DNA from: JAKFYM01 sp964612065
Lineage (GTDB): Bacteria > Bdellovibrionota > UBA1018 > CAIPTA01
Reading direction: 5' to 3'
Assembly: GCA_964612065.1 (NCBI GenBank)
Contig: CAZTCD010000037.1
Span: forward strand, 1-36,504
DNA length: 36,504 nucleotides
Positions within the stretch are counted from its first letter, which is position 1, and each line of letters starts with the position of its first letter. Below are positions 25,941-33,647 of the stretch, piece after piece. A model generated the notes under the pieces. That model saw nothing but the letters and a program-made list of their open reading frames with translations. It was not told the DNA's origin and ran no database searches. The position numbers and the translations under genes were made by a program.

Positions 25941-26035
25941 TGCATGGCATTATCGATTTCAAGGATTCATATTAATATCGCCCTAGACGCCAACCTTTTG
26001 TACATATGTAGTTCGATCTCCATAAGGAAACTTGG
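25941..26035 (+). promoter_or_regulatory. Gap before gmd, possible promoter and ribosome site
   Basis: Ninety-five bases precede gmd. AAGGAAA at 26024-26030 is a good ribosome site for ATG 26036. A 10-base perfect palindrome, TACATATGTA, lies at 26001-26010. AT-rich boxes around 25970 could serve as a -10, but I find no convincing -35 at the right distance. A promoter for the GDP-sugar operon here is likely by layout only. Confidence 0.3.
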
Positions 26036-27064
26036 ATGAAAAAAGCATTTTTGACGGGAATTACCGGGCAGGACGGCTCCTATCTAGCGGAGCTTCTTTT
26101 GAGCAAGGGCTATGAAGTGCACGGCTTGATCCGGCGCTCGAGCACTTTCAATACCGGCCGCATCGATCATCTTTATCGCGACACTCATGAAAAGGACGCG
26201 CGCCTCTTTCTGCATTACGGTGACCTTTCCGATGCTACCAACCTCAACCTCCTGCTCCGTAAAATCAATCCCACTGAAATTTACCATCTAGGTGCTCAGA
26301 GCCATGTGCGCGTGAGCTTCGATATGCCTGAGTATACCGGGGATGTGACGGGGCTCGGCACACTTCGCCTTCTCGATGCCATTCGTGATGCTGGGGTGCC
26401 CGCAAAGTTCTACCAGGCTTCAAGCTCTGAGATGTACGGGCTGGTGCAAGCGGTGCCTCAAAGCGAAACCACGCCATTTTATCCGCGAAGCCCTTATGCC
26501 GCCGCTAAAGTTTATGGTTATTGGATCACGGTGAACTATCGCGAGGCTTACAATATTCATGCCTCGAACGGCATCCTCTTCAACCACGAAAGCCCTCGGC
26601 GCGGTGAAACCTTTGTGACTCGCAAGATCACCCGTGCCTTGGCGCGGATCGTGGCCGGAAAGCAGAAAGATCTCTATATGGGCAATCTGGACGCAAAACG
26701 CGACTGGGGCTTTGCCAAGGATTATGTGGAAGCCATGTGGCTGATGCTTCAGCAGCCCAAGGGCGATGATTATGTGGTGGCCACGGGTGAAACCCATTCC
26801 GTGCGTGAATTCCTCGAGGAGGCATTCAAACTCGTGAAGCTCAACTACCAGGATTATGTGAAGATGGATCCTCGCTATCTCCGGCCTACCGAAGTGGATC
26901 TTCTCATTGGAGACTCCGCAAAAGCGCAAAAGCAGTTGAACTGGAAGCCTCGAGTGACTTTCAAAGAGCTGGTGAAGATCATGGTCACGGCGGATCTTCA
27001 GGAAAATGGTGTGGACCCTCGCAAGTTTGATTTGGAGCCCTTTAAGGAAGGCGTGGTTCCTTAA
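26036..27064 (+). CDS. gmd: GDP-mannose 4,6-dehydratase
   Basis: A 342-residue protein, the usual length. It begins MKKAFLTGITGQDGSYLAE, the near-invariant NADP loop of Gmd. GLIRRSSTFNTGRIDHLY follows, as in the family, and the catalytic Tyr154-xxx-Lys158 lies in SPYAAAKVYGYW. FNHESPRRGETFVTRKITRA and GNLDAKRDWGFAKDYVEAMW are further hallmarks. The enzyme turns GDP-D-mannose into GDP-4-keto-6-deoxy-D-mannose in the cytoplasm. That product is the branch point for GDP-L-fucose, perosamine and colitose, and the following genes use it. The next gene begins 51 bases downstream. GC content is higher here than in the membrane-protein genes around it. Confidence 0.96.
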   Translation: MKKAFLTGITGQDGSYLAELLLSKGYEVHGLIRRSSTFNTGRIDHLYRDTHEKDARLFLHYGDLSDATNLNLLLRKINPTEIYHLGAQSHVRVSFDMPEYTGDVTGLGTLRLLDAIRDAGVPAKFYQASSSEMYGLVQAVPQSETTPFYPRSPYAAAKVYGYWITVNYREAYNIHASNGILFNHESPRRGETFVTRKITRALARIVAGKQKDLYMGNLDAKRDWGFAKDYVEAMWLMLQQPKGDDYVVATGETHSVREFLEEAFKLVKLNYQDYVKMDPRYLRPTEVDLLIGDSAKAQKQLNWKPRVTFKELVKIMVTADLQENGVDPRKFDLEPFKEGVVP

Positions 27065-27115
27065 GGTTTGGCGTGAATGAGAGCTTGATAGCGGTGGCTG
27101 GAGCAAAGAGGGGCG

Positions 27116-28063
27116 ATGCCAGGATTTGATTTTTCAAAAGCTCGGAAGATCGTAGTTACAGGTGGGGCCGGATTCCTCGGGCAGAGGGTGGTGCAGGAGC
27201 TGATCTCTCGTGGAGCGAAAGAAAGTGCTCTTGTGATCCCTCGTTCCAAATCGGACGATCTTCGCCTGTTGGACACTTGCCTCAGGATCACCGATGGAGC
27301 CGACCTAGTAATGCATCTCGCGGCCAAGGTGGGTGGGATCGGCTTCAATAAGGCTTATCCCGGAGAACTCTTCTATGACAATGCCACCATGGGCATCAAT
27401 ATCATTGAGGCTTCTCGGCGCAATCAGGTGAAGAAGGTGGTAGTCGCTGGCACGATATGCGCCTATCCCCGTCATACACCCGTGCCGTTTCGGGAAGAGG
27501 ACCTTTGGAATGGCTATCCGGAAGAAACCAACGCGCCTTATGGAGTGGCCAAGAAAGCACTTCTTGTTATGCTGCAAAGCTATCGTGAGCAATATGGATT
27601 AAATGGCTTATTTCTTCTGCCGGTGAATCTCTATGGGCCGAACGATAATTTCGATTTGGAAAGCTCTCACGTAATACCTGCTTTGATTCGAAAATTTGTG
27701 GAAGCCCGCGATAAAAAGTTTCCTGAAGTTACTCTCTGGGGAGATGGATCTCCCACACGTGAGTTTCTTTATGTAGACGATGCTGCACGTGGCCTTGTGA
27801 TGGGGGCTGAGTCCTATGAGAGCTCGGATCCTGTGAATCTTGGCAGCTCTGAAGAAATCTCAATTCGCGATCTCGCCGAAGTGATACGGCAGAAGACCGG
27901 TTTCGCGGGAAAGATCGCTTGGGATACTAGCCGCCCTAACGGGCAGGAGCGCCGCAAGCTCGATGTGTCTCGCGCCAAAGAAAGGTTCGGGTTCACCAGT
28001 CAGGTTGGCTTTTCAGAAGGCCTCGATCGCACCATTGCATGGTGGGAGAAAACTAAAAAATGA
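27116..28063 (+). CDS. GDP-L-fucose synthase-like epimerase/reductase (possible ColC)
   Basis: A 315-residue extended SDR. VVTGGAGFLGQRVVQEL is the NADP loop and MHLAAKVGGIGFN matches the AAKVGGI block of GDP-fucose synthase. GTICAYPRHTPVPF keeps the active-site Cys but replaces the usual SSC Ser by Thr. YGVAKKALLVM gives Tyr and Lys, and LESSHVIPALI the active-site His. With Cys and His kept, C3/C5 epimerisation plus C4 reduction is possible. Since a closer GDP-fucose synthase lies at 29960, this one may act on the 3-deoxy product of the ColD-like enzyme next door, as ColC does. That is inference. AGAGGGG precedes ATG 27116, and its stop overlaps the next start by 4 bases. Confidence 0.82.
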   Translation: MPGFDFSKARKIVVTGGAGFLGQRVVQELISRGAKESALVIPRSKSDDLRLLDTCLRITDGADLVMHLAAKVGGIGFNKAYPGELFYDNATMGINIIEASRRNQVKKVVVAGTICAYPRHTPVPFREEDLWNGYPEETNAPYGVAKKALLVMLQSYREQYGLNGLFLLPVNLYGPNDNFDLESSHVIPALIRKFVEARDKKFPEVTLWGDGSPTREFLYVDDAARGLVMGAESYESSDPVNLGSSEEISIRDLAEVIRQKTGFAGKIAWDTSRPNGQERRKLDVSRAKERFGFTSQVGFSEGLDRTIAWWEKTKK

Positions 28064-29958
28064 TAGGTGTTGGAACATTCAAGATTTCGGACAAGGCCCG
28101 CCGCTATGTGAACGACGCGCTCACCTCCGAGCGCTTGAGCTATGGACCATACACCAAGAAGTTCGAAAGTGTCTTTGCCGCTGCTCATGATTGCCGATTC
28201 TCGATCATGACCAATAGTGGCACCTGTTCCCTTCTTATTGCCCTTGCCGCACTTAAGAATCGTCACGGCTGGCAGGATGGCGATGAGGTGATCGTGCCAG
28301 CGGTAACCTTTATCGCTACGTCCAATATCGTGATCCAGTTGAATATGAAGCCCGTCTTTGTGGACGTGGATCCTGTCTATTACGAACTCGATCCTTCGAA
28401 GATCGAGGAAAAAATTACGGAGCGCACCCGTTGCATCATCCCTGTGCATCTCTTTGGGTGCCCTTGCGATATGGATCCGATCATGAAGATCGCCGAAAAG
28501 CATAACCTGCGGGTGATCGAGGATAGCTGCGAAACGATGTTCACCCGCTATAAAGGAAAGAGCGTTGGTTCCTTTGGCGATGTGGGCTGCTTTTCCACTT
28601 ATATAGCTCATATCCTCACCACCGGGGTGGGGGGCCTTTGCACTACGAATGATCCGGATCTTGCCATTCAGATGCGCTCGCTGATGAACCATGGCCGGGA
28701 TTCCATCTACCTGAGCATCGACGACGACAATAATAAGTCGAAAGAAGAGCTTGAGATCATCACCAAGCGCCGATTTTCCTTTGTGCAGATGGGATACAGC
28801 TTCCGCGCTACCGAGATGGAAGGGGCGCTGGGCCTTGCCGAGTTTGAAGACCGGGAAGAGATGATGCAGAAGAGATGGGAAAACGGAAAATTTCTCATGG
28901 AGAAGCTCTCTCGCTGGAGCGAACACCTGCAAGTGCCCCAGCTTCGGGCGGAAAGCGGCCATGCCTTCATGATGTTTCCCATTGTGATGAAGAGCGAGCC
29001 CAAAGCCGGTATTGTGAATTTTCTGGAGGAGCATGGGATAGAAACCAGAGATATGCTCCCTCTCATTAATCAGCCTTTCTACAAAAAGCTGTTTGGCTTG
29101 AGAGAAGATGATTATCCGAATGCGAAATGGATTAATAACAATGGCTTCTATATCGCAAGCCACCAGGGACTGACGGATCTCGAGAAGAAATATATTCTTT
29201 CGATGTTCGAAAGCTATTTTCTTAAAAAGTCTGTTTATAAAGAGCGCGCTACACTGGTGCTTTTGAGCAAGGGCACTCGGCAGGTGGGAAAAAATCTTCT
29301 CGATCTGATTCCACTCGATTTATTTGACGAAAAGATTTTTGTGGAAGCATCCGAAGATTCTGACGCTCCGGACTTCTTTCGCCGCAAAGGCTTCCAGGTG
29401 ATGCATGAAGTAGGAGCCTCCAAAGGGAACCTTTTAAAGCGTGCTGTTAAGCAGAGCACTTCTGAGAATATTGTTGTGCTCGGTCTCGATGGATCTGATG
29501 ATCCCCGAGATATCAATTCCATTCTGATTAAGCTCAGAGAGGGATACGAAATGGTGGTGGCATCCCGATTCTTGCCGGGCGCAAATCGCTATGCAAATCG
29601 ACCCCTCACTTATCGAAGCCTGGGAAACAGATTTTTCTCTTTCCTGCTTAGCGTGATGTATACGCGCACTGTAACTGATTGCAATAATCTGTTTCGGGGT
29701 TTCAAGCGATCCGCCTTCGATCGGCTAGCACTGGAGGAGAACGGTGAGAGCATCACCTTCGAGATGACAGTTAAAGCCCTCAAAACCCATCTGAAATTTT
29801 TCGAAACCGCTACTACGGAAAAGCCGGTGCTTGCGGCTCGATCTCGGAGGAATCGCTTTTTTTCAGCTCTTGCCTTTCTTTGGGTGCTGACTAGGAATTC
29901 CTTTTCCGGTGCTTCGGTGAGTGAGGCAGAAGAAAGCCGGCCCGGAGCTGTGAAGTAA
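28060..29958 (+). CDS. ColD-like PLP 3-dehydratase fused to a GT2-like domain
   Basis: A 632-residue two-domain protein. Residues 1 to about 388 are a DegT-fold PLP enzyme: TNSGTCSLLIAL, VIEDSCETM, then FSTYIAHILTTGVGG with His184 where aminotransferases have the Schiff-base Lys, and later NNNGFYIASHQGL. The His and the EDxCExM motif match ColD (GDP-4-keto-6-deoxymannose 3-dehydratase), about 390 residues long. Residues about 395-632 resemble a DPM1-type GT2 domain: IVVLGLDGSDDPRDI, MVVASRFLPGANRY, RSLGNRFFSFLL and VTDCNNLFRGFKRSAFD. The first GT2 Asp motif (DGGSTDGT) is degraded to ASEDSDAP. The reading frame is open throughout. It overlaps the Fcl-like gene by 4 bases and precedes fcl by one base. 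The transferase activity is doubtful; the dehydratase assignment is better supported. Confidence 0.8.
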   Translation: MIGVGTFKISDKARRYVNDALTSERLSYGPYTKKFESVFAAAHDCRFSIMTNSGTCSLLIALAALKNRHGWQDGDEVIVPAVTFIATSNIVIQLNMKPVFVDVDPVYYELDPSKIEEKITERTRCIIPVHLFGCPCDMDPIMKIAEKHNLRVIEDSCETMFTRYKGKSVGSFGDVGCFSTYIAHILTTGVGGLCTTNDPDLAIQMRSLMNHGRDSIYLSIDDDNNKSKEELEIITKRRFSFVQMGYSFRATEMEGALGLAEFEDREEMMQKRWENGKFLMEKLSRWSEHLQVPQLRAESGHAFMMFPIVMKSEPKAGIVNFLEEHGIETRDMLPLINQPFYKKLFGLREDDYPNAKWINNNGFYIASHQGLTDLEKKYILSMFESYFLKKSVYKERATLVLLSKGTRQVGKNLLDLIPLDLFDEKIFVEASEDSDAPDFFRRKGFQVMHEVGASKGNLLKRAVKQSTSENIVVLGLDGSDDPRDINSILIKLREGYEMVVASRFLPGANRYANRPLTYRSLGNRFFSFLLSVMYTRTVTDCNNLFRGFKRSAFDRLALEENGESITFEMTVKALKTHLKFFETATTEKPVLAARSRRNRFFSALAFLWVLTRNSFSGASVSEAEESRPGAVK

Positions 29959-29959
29959 A

Positions 29960-30889
29960 ATGGAAAAAGAGTCCAAGATATTCCTGGCCGGCCACCGGGG
30001 CCTCCTCGGGTCCGCGGTGGAAAGGCGGTTGAGGAATGAGGGATTTGAAAATCTTCTCGTCCGAACGAGCGCCGAACTGGATTTAACCAACCAGCAAGCA
30101 ACCTATGATTTTCTGGCTACTGAAAAGCCTGAGCATGTTTTTCTTTGCGCGGCCAAGGTAGGCGGCATCAAGGCCAATATGGACGCTCCGGCTGATTTTC
30201 TATACCGGAATCTGGAAATACAGAACAATGTGATCGAAGGCTCGCGCAGGGCCGGAGTGAAGAAGCTCCTTTTCGTGGGTTCTTCTTGTATTTATCCGAA
30301 GGAGGGCAGGCAGCCAATTACGGAGGATCAGCTTCTTCAGGGCCCTCTCGAGCCAACCAATGAAGGATATGCTTTGGCAAAAATTGCCGGCATTCGCATG
30401 TGCCAGTTTTATCGGCGCCAATATGGGTGTGATTTTATATCCGCCATTCCCACAAATCTGTTTGGAATTGCAGATAATTACGACCCGAACTCTGCTCATC
30501 TAGTGCCCGCACTTATACGAAAGGTGCATTTGGCAAAGAAAGAGGGGCGAAGAGATATCGAGATCTGGGGCAGTGGAAAGCCGCGCCGCGAATTTATGCT
30601 CAGTGACGATTGCGCTTCGGCTCTGGTGCACCTGATGAAAGTTTACTCGACGGAGATGCCGGTGAACGTGGGAACCGGGGAGGACGCCACAATCCTCGAG
30701 CTAGCAGAAGCAGTAGCGAATGCCTTGGATTGGAGAGTGGAGTTTCGAATGGATCCCTCCAAGCCAGATGGAATGATGCGAAAGCAGCTCGATGTATCAA
30801 CGCTCAAATCGCTTGGCTGGGCTCCTGAGCATAGCCTTAAGCAAGGGATCGCCATTGCCTACAAAGACTTTCTCGAAAGGTATCCATGA
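29960..30889 (+). CDS. fcl: GDP-L-fucose synthase
   Basis: A 309-residue protein of normal family length. FLAGHRGLLGSAVERRL is the NADP loop of the family. CAAKVGGIKANM, LLFVGSSCIYPKEGRQPI (catalytic Ser and Cys), GPLEPTNEGYALAKIAG (Tyr and Lys) and SAHLVPALIRK (His) are all present and near-canonical. The enzyme epimerises GDP-4-keto-6-deoxymannose at C3 and C5 and reduces C4 to give GDP-L-fucose. It follows the ColD-like fusion gene after one base and overlaps the GT2 gene at 30886 by 4 bases, so the operon is continuous. It and the gene at 27116 are paralogues with diverged active-site surroundings. The symbol wcaG is an equal name. Confidence 0.92.
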   Translation: MEKESKIFLAGHRGLLGSAVERRLRNEGFENLLVRTSAELDLTNQQATYDFLATEKPEHVFLCAAKVGGIKANMDAPADFLYRNLEIQNNVIEGSRRAGVKKLLFVGSSCIYPKEGRQPITEDQLLQGPLEPTNEGYALAKIAGIRMCQFYRRQYGCDFISAIPTNLFGIADNYDPNSAHLVPALIRKVHLAKKEGRRDIEIWGSGKPRREFMLSDDCASALVHLMKVYSTEMPVNVGTGEDATILELAEAVANALDWRVEFRMDPSKPDGMMRKQLDVSTLKSLGWAPEHSLKQGIAIAYKDFLERYP

Positions 30890-31593
30890 AGATTACTCTC
30901 GTAGTGCTCACGTATAATGAAATCACCGGGCTTCGCGAGCTTTTCGATAAAATTCCTTTAGCTTCTGTCGATGAAGCTTTCGCTATAGATGGCGGGAGCA
31001 CGGATGGCACGCTGGATTTTTTCAAAGAGAAGGGTTTCCCGGTGCATGTGCAGTCGGTGCGGGGCAGGGGTGAAGCCTTTCGCCTTGCTTTTCAAAAGGC
31101 CAAAGGAGATGCCCTGCTGTTCTTTAGCCCCGATGGGAACGAAGATCCGGCGGATGTTCCGAAATTCCGCCCTTTCCTGGAACAAGGTTACGATATCGTA
31201 GTGGGCACTCGAATGGTGAAAGGCGCCCATAACGAGGAGGACATTCATCTGTTGAAGCCCAGAAAGTGGGCTAACAATGCCTTCAATCTCATGGCAAACC
31301 TCACATGGAATCGCGGTGCCTGGGTAACTGATACGATCAATGGTTTTCGCGCCATTACGAAGGATGCCTGGAGAAAGCTGTCATTGGATGGCCCTGGATA
31401 CACGATTGAATACCAAAGCTCTATTCGAGCCTTTAAGCTCGGCCTTCGTATCGCCGAATTTCCCACTTATGAGGACGTGAGAATCGATGGCCGAGAAGGG
31501 GCACCTGGTATCAAGACGGGGATCGCGTTCTTGAAGATGTATTTTTCCGAGCTGAAGGCGGGTAAAGAGTGGAAAGAAAAGAGCCAGGCCTGA
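30886..31593 (+). CDS. DPM1-like GT2 glycosyltransferase
   Basis: A 235-residue soluble GT-A protein. ITLVVLTYNEITGLREL opens the domain, FAIDGGSTDGTLDFF is the nucleotide site and LLFFSPDGNEDPADV stands at the metal site. IVVGTRMVKGAHNEED and VTDTINGFRAITKDAW follow the dolichol-phosphate mannosyltransferase pattern. No C-terminal membrane helix is present. It probably loads a sugar onto a polyprenyl phosphate for the GT-C-like protein encoded next. Comparing it with the C-terminal domain of the fusion at 28060 shows the same order of motifs, which helped identify that domain. ATG 30886 shares ATGA with the fcl stop. Confidence 0.87.
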   Translation: MKITLVVLTYNEITGLRELFDKIPLASVDEAFAIDGGSTDGTLDFFKEKGFPVHVQSVRGRGEAFRLAFQKAKGDALLFFSPDGNEDPADVPKFRPFLEQGYDIVVGTRMVKGAHNEEDIHLLKPRKWANNAFNLMANLTWNRGAWVTDTINGFRAITKDAWRKLSLDGPGYTIEYQSSIRAFKLGLRIAEFPTYEDVRIDGREGAPGIKTGIAFLKMYFSELKAGKEWKEKSQA

Positions 31594-33647
31594 GCGAAGG
31601 TTTTTCGAGGCCCTGGTTGCCCTTCGCTGTGGTAGCGGTGCTGGGCTCTTATCTGTGGTTTCATTTTCAATATCCCTTTTATTTCATCTGGGACATGGAT
31701 CACACCGTGCTAGTGGACACGATTCTGATCCAGAGTGGTAAGTGGCCGGTACATCTACATCATCCTGGGTTTGGGATGTATTTGCCGCTCAAGTGGAGCC
31801 ACCTTATTTCTTATTGGCTTGGTTTTACCTCGATTTTAAATCTCGATGATCTTAAAAACTCTGTGGGACCGTTGCTGGGGGTGGCCGAGCTCGCGAGTTA
31901 TTTGCGTTTTAATTCGCCGTTCGTTGCATTCGGAATTGGTTTTATGCTTTGGCGTGTGCTGGTTGGACTATTTTCATTGAGACGAACAGAGGAAGTTCTC
32001 TTTTTTGCATTGTGCACATTACACTCAGCCTTCTTTTATCAGTCCGCAATGATCCGTACCGAACTGTTTGCCGCCTTTTACTGGAGCTTGGCTATATTCG
32101 CCTTTATGAGATCGTCTCTGGCTCTTTCCGGCCGTGCTGAATCTTTTTGGCTTTTTGTGGCAGGATTTTGCTTGTCATTAAGTCAGCTGTCAAAGGTTCA
32201 AGCTTTGATATACATAGGAGCAAGTTTATTGCTTCTAGAGATTTTTCGTCGTCAAAATGGTGTTAGGCGTGCAGCTAATGCCTGGATTCAGCCTCACCAA
32301 AGATTTTTATCGAGGGTAAATTTTGGTTTTGCCATCTATTTGATTATTGGGGCGGCATTAAGGCGTTCCTATGGAGCGACATTTACAGATTCCTATCCGA
32401 TAAACTTTGTTGGAGTTTCCTTCTTGACGGTTAATTTTTTTGCCTTCTTGTTGGCCAATGGGGGTTTGAAATGGATTCGGCGAAAACTCGGCGATTCAGT
32501 GGAGGAATGGCTTTCCATTACTCTCCTCGTGATGAGTGGTTATTTGCTGGCTTATCTGACTCATTTTTTGATGTATTCTGATCTTGCGACAAGCTACCGG
32601 TACATGCTGCTTGATGCGAAGATGATTTTCTTTCGCAATAACTTCGATCCAGACATTAAGATTTTTTCTCATTTTGAAAATCTAAAGATTTTTATTTTAC
32701 GTAATCCGCTTCTGTATTTGTGTTTCGGATTAGCTTTTTCTTGGGGTTTTTTCAAAAGAAGATTCTCTTCGAAGATTGCAGTGATCTTTGCAATTTTGAT
32801 TTGTTTTCTTTCCCTATTTTATGGCGCAAGGCCATTTTTAAGAGATCTGATTTGGGCCGAAATGTTGGTTCTATTTTTACTTCTTTGGGCTGCCGGTGAT
32901 CTTTTACGGAATCGGAATAACCTGATTCTTGTAAGAGTCATTCTTTTTTCGGCGCTCGCTGGAAATTTGATTGGTGTCTTTAGAATTCGAAGTGATGCGG
33001 ACGCAAACTATAATCTATATGGATGGGCGGGTCAGCGTCTGTTCGATGGTACTTATTATCAAGGACACCTTCTGTTTGCTCCAGCACTTCATGAAGCTTA
33101 CGGAAAAGAGAATTCCAAGGAGAGAAAGGACGCATTTTTTCAGGCGACTTCCTTTCAATGGGTCCGTAGAGCTGCAGAGTTTTCCCTGGCGAATGTTTCT
33201 GTGGACATGAAAATGCTTGGTCTTTGCGAAGTTGGGCAGCCGGTTTTCAGTAAAGAAAAGGAAGTTCGCTTTCTTAAGATACCCGAGGAATTGCGTGGAG
33301 GAGTTCAGGCTGATACGCGTGAGGCAAGGCTAAATCCGAGAATTGTATTCAAGTCCAAGCTGGTTAACGAGCATAGTGAGCTAATCGACAAGAGAGACAC
33401 GGGCGGATCTGATGGTTTGTATTCTTTACTTCGTCGGCAGGACCTGGAAATATTCCTTGTGTCAGAGAAGGATCTTTCACCGTCATTTAAAGCATCCGTT
33501 CTTTTTCCGGTGGGTGAATTGGTTGTGTCTACGGCTGCTGGCCCGATAAATTTGCGCGCCTACAGGCTTGAAGTCTCCACCACCATTCCCCGCAATGCCC
33601 TGGGCGCTAGACACTTTTTCGTAATTAAACAAAAGTTTCCAACTTGA
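31569..33647 (+). CDS. Large GT-C-like membrane protein with soluble C-terminal domain
   Basis: A 692-residue protein. The first helix is at about residues 17-31 (LPFAVVAVLGSYLWF), followed by a loop with YFIWDMDHTVLVDT, whose Asp residues fit the GT-C active-site loop. About eleven hydrophobic segments follow to about residue 460. The last 220 residues, from about YNLYGWAGQRLFDG, are hydrophilic and probably periplasmic. I cannot name the family beyond GT-C-like. GTG 31569 overlaps the previous gene by 25 bases; no better start lies nearby. GC content drops sharply compared with the upstream genes. It may use the polyprenyl-linked sugar made by the GT2 just upstream. A polymerase role cannot be excluded. 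Confidence 0.68.
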   Translation: MERKEPGLSEGFSRPWLPFAVVAVLGSYLWFHFQYPFYFIWDMDHTVLVDTILIQSGKWPVHLHHPGFGMYLPLKWSHLISYWLGFTSILNLDDLKNSVGPLLGVAELASYLRFNSPFVAFGIGFMLWRVLVGLFSLRRTEEVLFFALCTLHSAFFYQSAMIRTELFAAFYWSLAIFAFMRSSLALSGRAESFWLFVAGFCLSLSQLSKVQALIYIGASLLLLEIFRRQNGVRRAANAWIQPHQRFLSRVNFGFAIYLIIGAALRRSYGATFTDSYPINFVGVSFLTVNFFAFLLANGGLKWIRRKLGDSVEEWLSITLLVMSGYLLAYLTHFLMYSDLATSYRYMLLDAKMIFFRNNFDPDIKIFSHFENLKIFILRNPLLYLCFGLAFSWGFFKRRFSSKIAVIFAILICFLSLFYGARPFLRDLIWAEMLVLFLLLWAAGDLLRNRNNLILVRVILFSALAGNLIGVFRIRSDADANYNLYGWAGQRLFDGTYYQGHLLFAPALHEAYGKENSKERKDAFFQATSFQWVRRAAEFSLANVSVDMKMLGLCEVGQPVFSKEKEVRFLKIPEELRGGVQADTREARLNPRIVFKSKLVNEHSELIDKRDTGGSDGLYSLLRRQDLEIFLVSEKDLSPSFKASVLFPVGELVVSTAAGPINLRAYRLEVSTTIPRNALGARHFFVIKQKFPT

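Noticed and set aside
26001..26010. Perfect palindrome TACATATGTA upstream of gmd as an operator.
   Set aside because: About 36 perfect 10-base palindromes are expected by chance in a window of this size, and no second copy or flanking symmetry was seen.
26420..27106. A 228-codon minus-strand open frame opposite gmd.
   Set aside because: It is antisense to near-invariant Gmd motifs and shows no domain of its own.
28000..29163. A 387-codon minus-strand open frame opposite the ColD-like gene.
   Set aside because: The plus strand has a full set of PLP-enzyme motifs. The minus product is His-rich with no domain, typical of antisense frames in this codon usage.
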